Assembly: GCF_001949145.1 (NCBI RefSeq)
Contig: NW_019091580.1
Span: 368,672 to 432,671 of the forward strand
From: Acanthaster planci
Taxonomy: Eukaryota; Echinodermata; Asteroidea; Valvatida; Acanthasteridae
Length of the DNA stretch: 64,000 nt
Direction of reading: 5' to 3'
Positions 29,007 to 40,700 of this stretch are shown here, in pieces. Both the position numbers and the translations under genes were made by a program. Numbering within the stretch: the stretch's first letter is position 1; every line of letters begins with the position of its first letter. The notes beneath the pieces were generated by a model. It ran no database searches. It was given only the letters and a program-made list of their open reading frames with translations, and had not been told where the DNA came from.

Positions 29007-31135
29007 CGGTGTAAAAGGACCGGTGGGTGAACCAACACGCAGTGCGTACTTCATCATTCGTTTGCGGCACCAGATAACGTCACACACACTTTGGTACTTT
29101 ATAAAGTCCCCGTTATTGCTGCGCGCTGTTCAACTACCGGCCGTGCGTGCACTAGGCAGGCACAGGAGTGATCGTACATCATGTGGCCAGCTAAGAAGGT
29201 GAAACAGCGACTTGTTCACGAGAAGGATATATTTGGGCATTTTATAAAACGAATGTTTCGCATCTGTGCAAATGAAATGAATAATTTCATTCTGTGTCGT
29301 TTTTAGTTCTGCATAAACTGGCACTTTGCATGCACCAGCTGGGAACGGCTTTTACACTACAGTTGGGACAGGCGCTGTAGTTGGGGCGTCACACCAAGTT
29401 TACGATCGAATCTGACCCAGATGCTTAGTGGGATTCCAATTTATAATGTCAAGCTATGCGTGTCTTAGTAAAAGCGGGAAGATAAATTAGAGTTGGTCAA
29501 TAGGTCATTCGTACCAGGTATGTGAAACAATCGAGCTTGTGTTTCAGGGTATGAATCATGGTCCCTTCCAGTGGGCGGCCAAATACACCAAAATAAATGG
29601 GATTGTGAAACAACAAAAAAGCGTCAGTAGCCCCCGAGCAAAAGGCAAACCAATGAGAACCGGGACTCGAACAATCAAAGGGAAAATACCGCCAAAATAG
29701 GACTGAAAAAGAAATCCTTAAAAGATCAAGGAGCAATTTCATAATGAATACAATGAAGGCCATCATTTCAGTACTGATATTTAATGCGTGCTGAAATTTT
29801 CAGTGAAAAACCATACAAAAATTATTGCCAAGCAGAAACGTAGAAGGGACTTTAAAGGTAGGCCAGCAAAAGAGGACAAAATCGGCACCAAACAAAATAA
29901 GGAACCAATTCGACAAGAAAACCGACTTGCAAAGGGTTGCACGCCAAGCCGTTTTCTTATTGAGTTTTTCCAAGTTGTCTGTTTAATTTGATCTTTATAA
30001 TTTCACTCACTTATTATAATTGCAAGAGGGCATAATTCGTTCTTTATTAGACTATGCCTTACCATTCTTGGATAATTTTAAGTTGCCCTAGTTCCTTGGT
30101 ATAGTTGCCTTGCATGTGTGTTATTCTAATACAATTGTTGCATATGTTGTTTGTCTTTTATATGCTTTATTTAAGTTATGTTTATTTTAATTATTTGTAC
30201 TTGTTCAAATTTATCTATTTTGTGTCTTTGGCCAACCATAATGGATCAACCGGGTGGCTGATTTGTGGGTGGATGCATGTGGGTGGGGGGTGGCGGGTTG
30301 AGGAATGCTCCATTATGATGACCCCAGGAATGAACAGTAACAGGTAGAGTGCATGCGACGGGACGGTGGAAACCCGTAGGTCGGTAAGTGCTCGATGTTT
30401 TTTTTAACATTGTGGAGGACAATTTACAAGTGGATTGTGACTTTGGCCAGGCGGGTGTCCGAGGAGTAGCCAGGTGCCAGCTGAGGATGACGCTCAAAGT
30501 GCTGGTTGGGCAGGAATACGGAAATATTGTAAATTCAGGAGTAAGCTTTTTTTTTTTTTTTAGGGTGTTTGTTTATACTGATATGCAATAAGTAATATTA
30601 AAACAGCTAAAAGCGGAAACTAACAGCTTTGATTATTATAAGCTTAGGTGATATTTTTTATGAGCGCCCCATAATTTGTTTCTATTTCCAGAGTACAGTT
30701 CATCAGGTTTAAGTGTTTGAATGTTTGTACGTGTGCCGCGTGTTTCCCTTCCCGTATTGCCTTGCAGTAGGCCCGACATTTCTCTGAAATGTATCAGCTC
30801 GTTGTCGAGGCAAGTTCAATAACGCGACTCAACGGTCAGGGACGCCAAAACAACAAGGTACCGGAACACTCAATCCACGTCCACTCTGCAGCTGCAAGTC
30901 CAACACAATTTGCTGCTGTACAAAAAAGTACAAAAAATAAATCGAGACATTTTGTTCCTCGGCCAACAGCATTGGTCAGGGTCAATTGCGTATCCAACCC
31001 CCCCCCCCGTCTAGTCGGGAATGTGTCATTTATTTACCTGATTTTATTGTTTTGATCACATGACAAGGCGTGAACCAAAGTGCGGTTTGTTGCGGGCCGG
31101 GAGGAGCTCGGAAGGGCCGTGGGACAGATGTAGTC

Positions 31136-31143
31136 TGACGTCA
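31136..31143. promoter_or_regulatory. CRE-like palindrome TGACGTCA upstream of DIP2
   Basis: A full CREB/ATF consensus lies about 590 bp before the DIP2 start codon in a GC-rich stretch. The match is seen directly; its use is inference. Confidence 0.3.
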
Positions 31144-31400
31144 CTTACTTTTTATTGGTCTTCAAACAAATTGTAGTCACATATTTTCGGATGTATGTCA
31201 CAGTGCGCACACTCAGTAAAACGCAATAGTATAATTTAAACCACAATGAACAAAATTTGGCATCTTTTTCTTATGGCTAGAATTAATCATAACAATTATA
31301 TCCCTTCAAAATGGAGAAAGCTGTACTTGATAGAGTGTGGTGTCCATAATTTGAAAAGGGTATAATTTAATGCCACACCGTACCGGCAGGTTATTTATTC

Positions 31401-31412
31401 AAGATGGCTGCC
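31401..31412 (+). promoter_or_regulatory. YY1-like motif AAGATGGCTGCC upstream of DIP2
   Basis: This fits the YY1 consensus (AAGATGGCGGC) with one change. It lies about 330 bp before the DIP2 ATG, a position typical of such sites near transcription starts. It is only a sequence match. Confidence 0.3.
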
Positions 31413-31734
31413 CCTACGTTGTAGAAAGTAGCGAAACACTTTCGTCCGTAGGGTACGATGATGTATCGTCTATTGAACATGTTTTGCACTTAGTCCAGTT
31501 GAAATTACCATGAACAGAAATATTTGAATAATAGAGAAGTTATGTTTTGTTTTTAAGCCTGTATGAACGAAACGTAAGTCTATTCATCAGACAACTCGTG
31601 AAGGCAAGTTTGAAGCTGTCCTGTCGAGGGCTTGGCTACGCTGCTACACCGTAAGCCTACGCGCACACGTAGGGCCCACTAACTTTCGACTGCTGCTGGT
31701 GCTAGTGCTTGACAGGACGTTTCGCGCTATCAAA

Positions 31735-34700
31735 ATGGCTGAGCAAAGGTTAGATGCTTCCAAATTGCCGGTTCATATACGAGAGAAGTTGTCTGAATTG
31801 GAGCAGGAACTAAAGGAAGGTAGGCCCCATCGTATTCTCTCAAGCAGGTTGGGATGTTGATAGAGTTCACAGCTGGTCAAGCCAGTTCGGTTCTTGTCAC
31901 GTCACTGTAGTATACATGTAGCTATACACCTATGCATGTTAATGTGTGGTCATTGTTCGTCACGTTCATAGCCAGCATTATTGTCAACAAAGAGACAACA
32001 GGCACCCACCTTCTGTTGATTGCGGGGTGTTAACATTGTCTTACATTTGTCTTGATTTTTACAAACATGACAAATTATTGAATATTTTCAGACTTAAATT
32101 CAGACAGTAATTTTTTTCTGATTTTTTGTCAATCATAAATAAATATAAAGTGTAAATTAAATCAACTGCCTGACTACATGTACATATATACATGTATATA
32201 TACCAGGACCAGCATGACCAGTGCCTTCAGCAATAGCTTCTTTCCATGGACAATCAACAGATTAACATGATTAAGGACATGAATAGTGTCCCATCTAGTA
32301 GTAGTATTGTTGAATCTGCGGAAACATCACATGCAACCTTTAGACTTGAACTGTTTAAATTGTTTAGCACTTGTGAAGTAACTATAGAATGCAGGGCCAG
32401 GAGTGAATATACCCCCTAGATCACTGGCTATGATGTCACATTGGATCTCTGGTAACAACATGATTTGGCGATGTGTGCACAAAGTGACCCGGAAGAGGGC
32501 AAAGAAAGACTCAAGTCCAAACCGAGTACCCGGTTCGTGGCTACAATGTTGAAAGAGTTCTTTTTGAAAACAGAGCAACAGAAAATGAATTAATATGGTC
32601 GAAAACAGTCTGAGTCCAAACCGAGTACCCGATTGATGGCTACGATGTCGCCCTCTTATACATGTGACTTTTGACCTTGTAGCCGGCTACAAGGTAAAAC
32701 AGGTGAGTGGCCCTGTTTTCCATAGTTTTACCATGCTGGTAAATTTAAGCTACTGAAGACACCTCTAGCCCCAAACACACGCCATGCCCCAAACTAACCC
32801 TCAAGTTGGTGTGATGTTTCCTTATGGAAGCTTTGCCAACTCTATGATTCAGATTCTGAATTGTGTCAACAGGTCAATGGAAGATTTGATCATGTTGCTG
32901 ACCGGTCCAGGTTGAAAGTGATAGGGGCGTAGTAGTACTGATCACTTTTAGGTCCTGAGACCGGTCGCAAGACAACTTTTTGCCGGTCTCGGTGTTGATC
33001 TATCTTGGTCTTGGTCTCGGTCTCATTCTCTAAACTTCTGGTCTTAGCCTTGACTGCAAGACTGGTATAATTGCAGTTTCCTCAAAAATGGACCATTAGA
33101 TAATGTTCAACTTTGAGGGTTCATTTTTCCTGAAGTGAACAGCAGTGAATTTATTCCCAATGTCTGATGAAATGAGGGAAGTCAGGGCTGATACCTGGAA
33201 CAATGATGACCGTGTCCATCTTTCAACTTAATCGGAGTTGATTAATTAAAGTCTCAAACATCAGCATTTTTAACCGACTTGAACAATCTGTTGTAAACGA
33301 TACCCCGATAATCCTTGCGGTTATTTTACATATACGTGGTGTCACATAAAACCATAATCACGAAATTAAAAAATACCTCTCACAAACAATCGGGTTCCTA
33401 AGTTGGCAGTCACAAATGTCATTCGATTCTGTCAAAAAATCCAGCTGTAGCTGTTGAGAATTTTAAAGAGGAAAAGTCTCAAATCAATTGCTATGACTGA
33501 ATTCCATTTCACAAACACAATTTTACAAGTTCACACAGATTATGTACTGATCATAAGCAGGGACCCACAGGGTAAAATTTCTGAGCCCTCCAGGCAAATG
33601 GTGGAACGCTCACTGCACATGTTTAGTTGCCCTGCCAACTGGTAGATAAGTAAAAGAGTTTCAGTCTTCTGCTTCTTCATGGTCACAACGTTTAACACAC
33701 ATACATGTACCTGTAGGGTCTGGACCAAGACTGATTTTGCACTGAGTCGTGGGCTACCTTATGTGTGTATGTAAATGTGAAGCTTCCAGGAAAAAAACGA
33801 CAGCAACCCACGCACAGTACGTGCTTGTTTCTATGTCAGCAATTTTCAATGTGGGAAAGAAAAAGAGATAAACATGTATTGTGAAAGTGAGTGGATTCAA
33901 TTCCTATGACAGTAACTACATGTACATGTTTAACTTACTCGTCAATGAATGAGGATGAAAGCATGGAACCTGTCAGAGTTGCGTGGCTGCTGTGGCAGTC
34001 CCAAACCTGGCAGTGGTCCGGCAGCACAGCACCATACACAGGCAGCTGCAACACAAAACAAGCAGTCAGCAAGGCTTATCCATCCCTTTACTAAATTCGA
34101 AGTGCTTCTGCAGACGCTGGATATTTGTGCAAGCAGTCCTCCAAAAATCCTTGGCATATTACTTATCTGCAACAACCGGGAAAATTTAAAATCTACCCTT
34201 ATTGCATTACCTTGGAACAATCTATTCAGCGTGTTATCGCATGGAAACCTCAAGACCAAGACCCGCACAAGAACATTGCATTTTCAGCATGCCTCTACTA
34301 CAAGATTCGCCTGTGAAGATGCACCCTTTTTCCCCATGACGTTTTGGGGTTACTGGCATACAGTATCAATAATACAGGTACATGTAGAGAGTGTTTCTGA
34401 AATCAATGTGAAAAAGTGACTTGCGGAAGGCCTTTTTGGGATATTTTTGACCATGAATATGAAAGCTGTTCCTTTTTTTTTAATGTTAAGTTTGGAAGAT
34501 GGTCTTGTCATTTATTGTATAAAGGTTATCATGGGGAAAGAAGGGTTTCTTTTCAATGCCTCTTTTATCATGGACAATTTCCATGCGGTTCATGATGCTA
34601 ATGCTGAGGGTATTTGGAACTAATTTTGGATGAAATTCTGATTATTTGCAGATATGTAGTACTACATGTACTTGTAGTAATTGTTAAAAGGCCATTTTTC

Positions 34701-37700
34701 CAAGCCATTTGGTCATAAACTGCATGTATATCGGGGAGTTTTAAGTCTTGCACACAATGTGTGGATGATTTTATTATCGTATCAGCAATATGTACATGTA
34801 GTAATAATGAGAAACCTTGCAAATATTTGCTGCCATTTGTATCTGGGAACAGCAGGCCACAAGATGAATGTGTTGAGCCGTATCCAGCAAGACCTTCACA
34901 GTAATTTAAACAGCTCATGTGCTGTCTACCACATGTACATTACATACATCCTTCATATGGAAAAGACCAGACATGTATGTACTTTTCAAATAGACATGCT
35001 GTTGAAAACCTGCAGACCATGTACACGTACGTACAGTACATGTTTGAAATATATGTCTGTGTACATGTATTTGATGGGTGTACTGAGGACTTGTGAGCAA
35101 TGTGACGAGATACTGCATGTATGTATGTACGTATGAATGTATTAAAGCAAAAGGTTGCTTGTTCATTTTTTTTTCTTTTTTTTTTTTTGATGGTTTGAAG
35201 TGGTGTCAAGGTACGGCATTTTTATTTTTCAAAGAAGAAAGTAAACTTACTGGAGGTGACCTTGTACATGTATGTGTATAAAATACTTTCACTTCATGAA
35301 CACAAACGTTCCATTGTACATGTATTTTTCCCTTGCAGAAAATTTTGCCTGAGTTGTTTCCATGTTGCACATGGGTACATTTCATTTGGTTTGACCCAAC
35401 ACATCCTCCAAATACTTTAATTTGACCACTTTTCTGTTGTTTTTTTGTTGCAGTTTAATATTTTATTGATGTCTAACATTACAGTTTAAAGTGTGTGGAT
35501 TTTTTTCCTAGGTTTCCTTTAACAACTTGTTTCCTCCGTAAGATACATGCAATAACAGACTGCTTTGATGACAGTGTTAGAATGTTGTTTCATTGGTTCT
35601 TCATGTACAAAATTGGCACCTACATGTACATGTACATGCATTGTAGCCCAGGTTGGACTCCAGTCTTCATTACATGTACATTATGACTGACATCAGGAAG
35701 TCCTCTTGGGCAAGTACCTACATGTATTGGTGCAACTGTTATATCTCTGCCTCAGCTTGCAAAAAAAGGTACAAAATAAAACACCCTCATATGGTACATG
35801 TACATGTACTTTGTCCCCAAAGGTCAACTGAGATGACCTCTGTGAGTCTGTGGCAAAAAATTCCAGGGGTAAGAAAACACAACATAAATTTATTCATGTT
35901 GTGGTAACTTCTTTCCTGTGGACTGCAGGGAACCGGCCAAAGTACATGTATTGTCAAAATGACTGATGCAGTACACCAGGAAGAGATCGACTGATGTACA
36001 TGTACATACACATGTAGGTTTTAATTTATTGCATTTCATACATGAACAGTACATGTACTACATCTGAGGCACTAGGATAGTGTATTTAATTTATTGGTTC
36101 TTTGAGAGGAAATTCATGTTGTTACATGTACATGTGGATTGATAATACAGTACATGTTCTTAAGTACATCTACGTTAATTGAACAAATAAATATACATAT
36201 ACATTAAATTAACAATTACCAAACCATAACAACTATCATATGGTAATACCCCCCCAATGACAAATGACCGGGTACATGTACATGTGAGGATTGTTCAAGC
36301 TGCACTGGTTAGGGCAAGACATTAAAGAGGCAATAAAAGAACCTTCTTTCCCTAATTATAACCTTTATACAACAGGTGACAAGACCATCTTCCATAATTA
36401 ATATGGAAAATGGAACGCTTTTCCCATTTATGGTTGAAAAGCCTCCAAAACATGAGCTCTCGCGAGGCCCCTTTTCACCAATTGCTGAAATGTTCATTAA
36501 TGATATACATGTATGTACATTTATACATGTATGCCACTGACCCCAAAAGTCAGGCTGTGAACACTGCATGTGTAGGATGCATGAATATGTGAGTGTCGCA
36601 GTAAGAGGCATGCTCAAAATGCAATGTTCTTGCAAGGTTCTTGTGGACCACGTTGATTGTTCCGTCCATCAAGTTTAAGTGCATGATTTGTTGCCATTTG
36701 TCATAAAAAAAGCATACTCATGCTGTTTGTACATACCGGTACGCGTACATGTACATGTATGTACCCCCTGTAGTTTTGGACAGGAATCTCGTAAACACAA
36801 GACTCGATGTTGTCAGGTTTCCATGCAGTAACATGTTGAGTTGATCGTTCCAGAACAATGCTCGGTTCAGTGAGGGTAGATTTTAAATCTTTCTAGTTGT
36901 CACAGATAAGAAATGTGCCAAGGATTTTGTAGGACTGCTAAAAAGACAAATATCCAGCATCTTCACAAGCAATATGAATTTATGAAAGCGATGGATATGG
37001 GTCATTCTATAAATTTGGGGTCCAAAGTGTGACATTTATCCATCCCTGTTACCTCTGACATGTACATGTATACCATCTGACAAGTTTGACAAGGGATGTA
37101 TCACTGAAATTGATTTCAAACTATTGTTATTTGTTTGGCAGGTAATTTGCAGTACTTATGTAGTCTTGGAAATTGAACAATAAGTTCTAAACATTGAAAA
37201 TCAAGTGCCAGACGTAACAGGGACAGGCAAAAAGTGGACTCCAAATTTATAGAATGACCCACATACAGGGAAAGCATGGCCGACTACTTGTGTTGTGGCG
37301 CAGCTACCGTCACGGCCGGCCATGGTGCTATATTTGTACATGTATGATGCTGGGCCACCACAGGGTTGGGACCACAACCCCACAACATGGACAGGTTCTG
37401 TGCTGTCATCCTCATTCATTGATGTATTATTACAGGTATGCAGATGTACCGTCATAGGAATCGAACCCGTGCACTTTCACTTTCTTATTTCTCTCTTCTT
37501 GATTTTCAGCCTATGAATTCATTGTATATTGGTTCTCACTCAGAAGTCATATTGACTGGGAAATGAATGAGTTCAAATACATGGTACCTGCACGTTCTAG
37601 CTCTCTTTGAGTGCCATTTTCAGTTGCTACATGTACCCAAAACTTTGAAAAGGTTGATATATCTTTTCTGTAAAATGTACAGATCGTTTGATAATACTGT

Positions 37701-40700
37701 ACCTTCTCTACTCTGCTGATTTCATCTGAATTCAAATCTACTCCCAGAATCCTTCATGCGCCAGTAGGGAGATGAGGAATGTGTTCATCAGTTAAAAAAA
37801 AAAGAGCAAGAATGTTCAAATTTATCGCAATTGTGTATTTCTATAAAATAGTGGGCAGAAATTGTTTGTTCCTTTGGCACTACAATTAGCAAGAAAGCAG
37901 CACCAAGCTCAAATACATGCTGGAAACAGCTGGTGTTGTCATCAATTCGTGTTTTTTCGGTGCAGAAGGGAAAAATGACATAATGATCAGATGTAACCTT
38001 GTCTTTGAGTTACAGTGCGGCTGAAAAGTTCAGAACAGTGGTGTGTACAAAAATACTCATTACTTTTTTTTTCTCCCACAGGTGACATCACTCACAAAGG
38101 TTACGAGAAAAAGAAACATAAGCTCATTGAGCCCTTCATGCATCAATTGGAAGGTTTGTCCCTTTACATATGTACATGTTTAGGTCCAGTATATGTTTGT
38201 ATGTACATGTAGTTTCTCATGTACATGTAGTTCCTTTGTTCACATGTCTTTGTGACCAGAATCCAATTAGTCGTAGGCACTCATACATGTACATGTGTAC
38301 ATGGGACAGAAATGTACTGGACATACATGTACACAGATGCATTGCGCATGAGCGTGCACTGCACATGTGACAGTGTGCTGACAGTGTAGTTGGCTTGTAT
38401 CGCTTTTCTCATGTGCTGATTTTTGTGTTATTACAAGCGACTCTCAGTTACATGTATATGTACAGTTTGTTTATACAGTATGTAGGTAGAGGCACACGGT
38501 TCCCTGTTCACTGTTCAAACAGATGGTTGACTTGTGCTGTTGAGGACTTAGTCTCCAAGCATGCCAAGTTGAGTCACGACCTGACCTTGAAAATGTTGAA
38601 TAGAAGTATCAAACTTGGCAGTATTAATAATGAGGTTTGGGCTGTAAATATCTGTCTTTAGCCTATGGTTTGATTAACAAAATGTGCATTATTACATGTA
38701 CATGTACGTGTACATGTAAGTACATGTACTTGCTGTCAGATTGATGTATAAATTTATCTCTGTTTGGCCCAAAAGACAATGTCTTTACTGATTACTGGAA
38801 TAACTGAAGACATTGCATTAATACTGGTAAGAGATACCGGGTTTGTCCAAGTTGATTTGCACAGTTCTTGCACAGTATGTATGGTACATGTACATTGTAC
38901 ATTTATCATGTTTACATGTACATGTATCAAAGAATGTCTCCTGCTACCCGGTAGTGATAACCTGACAATTACATTGTAGGAACATGTAGGTTAGATAAAT
39001 ATTACATGTGCTGAAGCTGCTGAAGCACATGCACAGCTTACTCTGCAGCTTTCAAGACTTTCTTCTCACACAATATGTCTGTAACTGATGCACTGTGATC
39101 TGACTGCATATTTAAATTGCCTGTGACTCTCACCCAGCAATAGAATGTCACATAATGAAAAAAATTTAAGCTTTGTTTGGACAGTGATGTGCAGACTTGT
39201 GTGTAGGAATTCTTATGACTGTCATTAGTGAGATCCAAATCACACATTTAATGTTGGGCGTTCTTATGCATGTACATCTTACATCAAAGACTTGCAGCCC
39301 ATTACATGTACATGCACTTTAGCCAACGCATAGGAGCTGTTGTGTGTAACATTATTTTCTTTTTATCCTTTGCTGCAGTTTCAGAGCAGGCAAGTGCTGC
39401 AGCTGCTGCTAAACGCAGTGGCAAAAGCCGCAGATACGAACATCATGAACCAGAGAATAGATATCGCTCAGGTAAATAAGCTGTGTGCAGTTTTCGTGTT
39501 AATATGCAGTTTTGTCTTAATGTGCATTAACAGTGACGAATGGTAATTTACATTTGCAGGAATATGTACTGTACAGCATTCTCCTAACTGTGCTTTATGC
39601 ATACATGTATGGTATGATTTGTTTTTATCATGAACACTTACATGGACATTGTGTGCATGTCAGACATGTACATTGTACACTGTGTTTGTGTTTTGCTGAA
39701 TATTACAAGAGATGAACCATTGTATGTTTTAAATAAGCTAAAATTTACTTTTGGAATGGTCAGCTATTTACATTAAAAATAAGTCCTCGCGTAGCGTGTA
39801 GCAAAATGTTTACAGTGGGCACATTGTCATCTTATGTCACTAAATTAAAACAAATCTGAACCGAGTTGGTTAAAAATTGGACGCATGTGACGCAACATAC
39901 ATGTAGTGTAGCAACTCTTCAGTGCTACTTTTTGTGTCACCAATCCTTGAACAAATGTGGAGGTCTCTAGGAATCACCCCAAGCTGTCACCATATGCATA
40001 CACGCACACATACTGGTACACATTTGTCATCACATCAAACAAGTGTCACGTCCCAGTTATGAGTTTGAGTTAGAGGAATAGGTGCGGTTCTTCTTGAAGC
40101 ATATGTAGTGTTAGTAAAAAGCCAGTACATGTATCTATACAGGTACGTGTACTCATTCTGTGGGATCCTGTCATGGTTTTGTAATGGTGAAATTCGTGCT
40201 ATCTCCTCTGTACAGATGTTCGAGAGGAGGCCGTCAAGGTGGCCTTGGCAAAGCATCGCGAGCGAGAAATGCCCCTCCCTATGCCGTCGAAACGTCAGTC
40301 TTTCCACACCAGTGCAGTCCCTATTGAAACTCCACCAGGTGAGGCAGCATTTACATAGACTAGCATGACTACCATTTAAGTTTTATCACGTGTCTATGCA
40401 TTCTTGTACTTGTGTAAAAAATACTGTACGAGAAAATCAAAAAAGCTTATCATCCAAGTTCCAATAGACCGATTGAGCCCACTAAGCCACGTGACCTAAA
40501 GTGGGCATCAAACATCAACAAACATGGTGTAATCCCGTAGCAAAGAGCGTCATAAGTGTAATTTACCAAAAGCAAAGCCAACGATCGGTAAATTACTTAC
40601 ATGTAGATTACTGATGTGCTGAGTACTATACAGAAAATTGGCTTCATTTTTGGTAAACAACACTCAGAGCACACTTTGCTATGGGAAGATTCCAGGTTTA

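Larger units (their letters stand above)
25404..31734. other. Divergent NPHP3/DIP2 intergenic region
   Basis: About 6.3 kb separate the NPHP3 start codon (minus) from the DIP2 start codon (plus). No conserved coding exon was recognised. The interval must hold both promoters and 5' UTRs, and perhaps non-coding first exons. It contains a CpG-rich middle (about 27590-28790), a small foldback at 28970-29006, a poly-C tract near 31000, a TGACGTCA palindrome at 31136-31143 and a YY1-like AAGATGGCTGCC at 31401-31412. Short ORFs such as those near 26000-27000 lack family resemblance. Confidence 0.6.
31820..38081 (+). other. DIP2 intron 1 (6.3 kb), repeat-filled
   Basis: No exon-like coding sequence was found between the donor at 31820 and the acceptor at 38080-38081. 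It holds a pair of spaced 38-bp repeats (32514-32650), a large diverged inverted repeat pair (33850-34575 and 36309-37505), a nested 264-bp MITE, and dense TACATGTA palindromes. As a first intron it may also host regulatory elements, but none can be named. Confidence 0.7.
31735..40338 (+). other. DIP2: DIP2 DMAP1-binding domain (exons 1-4)
   Basis: Residues 1-124. The segments LPVHIREKLSELEQELKEGD, ITHKGYEKKKHKLIEPF and YRSDVREEAVKVALAKHRER carry the DMAP1-binding domain pattern found at the N-terminus of all DIP2 proteins. An alanine run (ASAAAAAKR) and a basic stretch sit between the two halves. Intron 1 (6.3 kb) splits the domain after residue 28, inside a Gly codon. Confidence 0.88.

Noticed and set aside
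29640-29680. tRNA-like T-arm (GTTCGAGTCCCGG on the minus strand)
   Set aside because: An isolated T-arm-like match without the rest of a tRNA.
33949-34419. 156-aa ORF in DIP2 intron 1
   Set aside because: It lies inside the interspersed element copy A. The homologous copy B does not keep the frame, so it is not maintained as protein-coding.
34681-35136. 151-aa plus-strand ORF in DIP2 intron 1
   Set aside because: It is driven by TACATGTA repeats (Tyr/Met/His/Cys/Val-rich) and has no conserved pattern.
37440-37470. tRNA gene suggested by a GGTTCGATTCC box
   Set aside because: No acceptor stem, D-arm or anticodon arm can be placed. The box belongs to the head of the repeated element.
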